A stretch of DNA of 64,000 nt, from NCBI GenBank assembly GCA_030765055.1, contig CM060951.1:45524219-45588218 (forward strand). Direction: 5' to 3'. The notes under the pieces are model-generated. The model was not told the origin of the DNA and ran no database searches. It was given only the letters and a program-made list of their open reading frames with translations. Shown here in pieces: positions 60,783 through 64,000 of the stretch; within the stretch, counting starts at the first letter, position 1; each line of letters begins with the position of its first letter. The stretch comes from Mantis religiosa. Its lineage: Eukaryota; Arthropoda; Insecta; Mantodea; Mantidae. The position numbers were made by a program, and so were the translations under genes.

Positions 60783-63315
60783 CTTCAGAGACAAGGAGAT
60801 AACAAGCACACAAAAAGAACAGTCACACAATCAAACCACCACACAGAGACACGAGCGAGCAGAAATTCCGGGGCACCAGGCGCCCCCTCTAAAACCGAAA
60901 CATTCGGGGAAGGGTCAGAAATGGTAAGCTTTGGGGTACATCCAGCCGTGCGAAAATAGCAAAATACACGAATAACACAAGCGGATCAATTCCATCAGAA
61001 GTCATTCCAAATATAAAATTATGCAGGATGTAAATGATATGCGAGCCGAAAGGTTCTCTTATGTCATGTTTTCACTGTCACTTACTTTATAATGCATTAC
61101 ATACTCCCCAAGAACTTCTATCAGATATTGAACCAAAATTTAGCTATGTATATAGTAGCTACTTAGAACTTGAACTTCCAAAGTCCTTTGTTCCTTATTA
61201 ATTGCTCATCTAACTGCAATCTAAACAATAAACTAACACTAAGTTTTTTGCCCAAAGAAGCATTAAAGTGCATTAGAACATAATAATACTTGTATTATAT
61301 TCTTGTTTATTGTACTCAAAACTTTCGGCTCGGGTATAACTTACACCCTGCATACGTGTTAATGCACAACATGAAATATTTTCACTGTATGCAGAGGAGT
61401 CTTACACATACATTTAAGATACTAGGATAATATAAGTAAAATGTTGAAGCAGCAGGCCAATTAATGCAACTCAAATTTCATATTCAGAAACTCATACTAA
61501 AAGTAACCAGAATTAAAATATATATCATGAAGATGTCATGCCTTCTTAGTAAGCATGTAACCAATGTAAACCACTGAAGCATAATTATTTCCAACATATT
61601 AGGGCAAACTGCATGATTGAACGCCAGAGTGCTATTCATTTGTTAAAATTTTACGATGTACTTTTTTTCTCTAGAGCTGCGAGCGTTGCTAATCTGTCCC
61701 TGCCATAGTAGGCATTTGTTTCAAAGTGTAAACCTAAACCCTTAATTACAGATGCTCTAGATTGAATTATTTGTCTAAGACCCCTCTATACAGAGTGCAA
61801 ATATTTGGCAAACAAGAGAAGCACATGTCTGGTTTTTATATTTATGCTCATACATGTCCACGTTAATATCTTATGTTATGACGCAAACCTAAAATAAACT
61901 TTAGAAGTCTAATCGCTATATTTTCCTTTTGGGGTTTTAATACCTATAATTGACATGAAAATGGGAGAGGAATGAATGAGTTTCTCATCAAAATGGATCG
62001 TTTTTCGTAATTATATGTATAGACAATATTAGCTATGTTAATATTACCCAAGCCTATGTGAAACAATAAATAGTTGTGTTTGGTTAGCAGTAAAATTCAC
62101 AATAATTTGTTTGGTATTAGCAGAGTAACCTCGATGGAAATGATCCAGACATGTGTTATCCCAGAGCGGGGGATAAAGTGAATGGAGATATGAACACAAT
62201 GCATGTTAAATATATACATCAAACGTTATTCACGCCAATACATTTTGCCCTTTCTTTTTAATTCACGACCAATGCACCCTGCGAACTACCTCCCCCACCC
62301 CAATTTCCACCTCTTGCCTATATTACAAATGTGGTTACAACAGAGGGATGGGGTTGAAAGGTGTGGTAGGCGATTTCAAATGGTGTTAATCATTTTACCA
62401 AAAATAAAAAAATAAACCATTGTTCTCATGCGGAGTTTACGTGCGAAATTCATAGCGTTATCAGAGAAGGCAAGCTATAAAAACTTCATACAGCAACGTC
62501 ACAGAAAAAAAAAATACATTAATGATAAAAAGGGCCGGGGAAGGGAAGTGTTAGTTGTTTTGGTAGGAAGGGACAGGGGGAAAGGAGGGTTTATCAAAAC
62601 CATTTATCACAAAGATAGCAAAACCAACATCCACGCTATTCGCCACGTTTCAAATGAATGATGAGAAAAAACAGGGTCGCTTTTATTATATGAGCACCCA
62701 ATGTTTAGAGAGGCATCTGCAAACGGCAAACTCATATGTAACATACATGTTCACGGAAAATTAACTCTTTAGACGTAAATCGACTGGAATGACATAACTT
62801 TATTTTAACTCTTTCTTTTTTGCATCATTTTTGTTCCTGCACTGAAGATAAGCCTGGAATATGATGAAAATGTCAAAGTGATTGCACGTGAATTGCGCAT
62901 TGTGTGCATTGGGGCATATATCTACCGTCCGGTCTTTGTTGTGACGAAGAGAAAGGTCAGCAATCCTGTGTTCCTGAGAATCAATTCAAATCGTTTCATA
63001 AGATCGCTAATCTATCACAGTATCATCCGTTAAAGCACATACATTATTTATGTCATTATGTTTCTGGAGTCAATCATCTCAGAGATATTTCTTGTTAATG
63101 ACTTAATTTTCAAATAACCTCTTATTCTTTTTTTTTCAAATGACAATAAGAGTAGTTTGTTGAAGAATGGATAGAGAAAATCATGTGTGAGGAATTCTTA
63201 CATTAGCTTTTGCTCTATAATACCCTATTTTACTAACAGAAGTTAACAAATGTGATGCAACAATTGTCACAGGGTTAACAAACACGTATTAACGCTGAGA
63301 GATTTGCAAATATTA
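60783..63315. other. AT-rich spacer (intron side upstream of the exon)
   Basis: No exon, SINE or transposon recognised. Some C-rich sequence lies near 62,270-62,310 and a G-rich patch near 62,530-62,590. Confidence 0.45.
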
Positions 63316-64000
63316 CGAGGTGTGTCGGTAAAATAAGGTATCCAAGGTGCTGGAGTCGTGAGGAACGCTATTACGCGAGATCCGGCAACACTGGCGTGTA
63401 GCTTGGTTTCACCCCTTCAAATCCCCACCACAACGAATCCGTTGTAACCATTAGTCTTGGCTGGGCAGCCGTTTGCAATGGAGCTTCCTATCCTTTCCGC
63501 CGCCAAGGGCGAGATGCGTGCAGAGATCCGTGTTTTAAATGCCAAGGCCACTACCCCCACTGAAATTCATCATCAGTTATGCGAAGTCTATGGACCTCAG
63601 CGTATGGACGTCAAAAACATGCGAAAGTGGGTCAGAGAGTTCAGAGACGGACGTGCAGACGTCCATGACGAACAGCGTTCTGATCGGCCTTCGGTTTCAG
63701 CCGAAACAATTGCAAAAGTGGAGCAAGAAATGATTAAAAATATGCATGTGACAGTGCGAACTTATCCCTGAAGTCAGTAAGACTACGATTGACCAGGATT
63801 TTGACCGAACATTTGTATTATCGCAAGGTGTGTGCGAGGTGAGTGTCCAAAATGATCACCCATACTGCACATGATCTCCTGTCCCAGTCCGGATGGGACA
63901 TCCTCACTCATTTCCCCTAAAGTCCAGGCTTAGCACCTGGTGATTATCATCTGTTTCCTGAGTTGTAGTCACACCTGGGTGGAACACATTTCCAGACCGA
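63316..64000 (+). mobile_element. Internally deleted mariner cut by the window end
   Basis: Begins TTA|CGAGGTGTGTCGGTAAAATA, a mariner-type end with TA before it. The right end lies beyond the window. It is a different family from the 36 and 53 kb copies. Confidence 0.88.
63457..64000 (+). pseudogene. Mariner transposase relic, partial
   Basis: AEIRVLNAKATTPTEIHHQL and CEVYGPQRMDVKNMRKWVRE, FRDGRADVHDEQRSDRPSVS form the first helix-turn-helix and the GRP-like linker (RSDRP for RSGRP). After a frameshift near 63,767 it reads CARWVSKMI-type sequence. It then joins HDLLSQSGWDILTHFP and SPGLAPGDYHLFPEL, the third-Asp block. First and second Asp blocks are missing, so this too is an internal deletion. 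Stops occur in HFP*SPG and PEL*SHL. Confidence 0.85.

Noticed and set aside
60364..60959. Long plus-strand ORFs of about 180 codons over the GC-rich exon
   Set aside because: Antisense shadows; the minus strand has matching splice sites and a coherent low-complexity protein.

Overview
This 64 kb window is AT-rich eukaryotic nuclear DNA. It has no operons, ribosome binding sites or dense ORFs. It is dominated by relics of Tc1/mariner/pogo DNA transposons, three families of tRNA-derived SINEs, non-LTR and LTR retroelement fragments, and long microsatellites. This mix, with arthropod-type mariner transposases and an Ala/Pro-rich metazoan exon, points to a large-genome insect. A cockroach or termite is my guess, but the sequence alone cannot prove it. 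Most open frames are chance, simple-repeat or transposon frames.

Layout. 0-7 kb: SINEs, a LINE remnant, a dispersed repeat, a fold-back of tRNA-like sequences (4.6-5.1 kb) and a mariner whose 3' part holds about 690 bp of GAAA repeat. 7-12.7 kb: AT-rich DNA, two SINEs and a 576-bp Tc1/mariner relic with intact terminal repeats. 12.7-24.5 kb: a stretch in which I recognise no transposon, with one weak candidate terminal exon at 21.6 kb. 24.5-26.1 kb: a mariner split by a SINE with a visible target duplication. 27-36 kb: LINE 3' end, Tigger/pogo relic, DDE transposase relic. 36.7-43.8 kb: internally deleted mariner, a (TTTA)n SINE tail, and SINE clusters. 45-52 kb: more SINEs, a repeated protein-like fragment pair and a hairpin element. 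53-59 kb: a second internally deleted mariner, an inverted-LTR palindrome, and a mariner interrupted by another transposase. 60.4-60.8 kb, minus strand: the only convincing host coding sequence, an exon with GT-AG splice sites and two in-frame acceptors; its composition resembles insect Musashi/Rbp6 C-terminal regions (tentative). 63.3-64 kb: another internally deleted mariner, cut by the window edge.

The window is probably intronic or flanking DNA of a long gene on the minus strand that has collected mobile elements. Nothing else acts as a pathway. The most unusual object is at 55,371-56,223: two about 375-bp LTRs in inverted orientation, flanked by a 4-bp duplication, separated only by primer-binding sites and a sequence resembling an initiator methionine tRNA.
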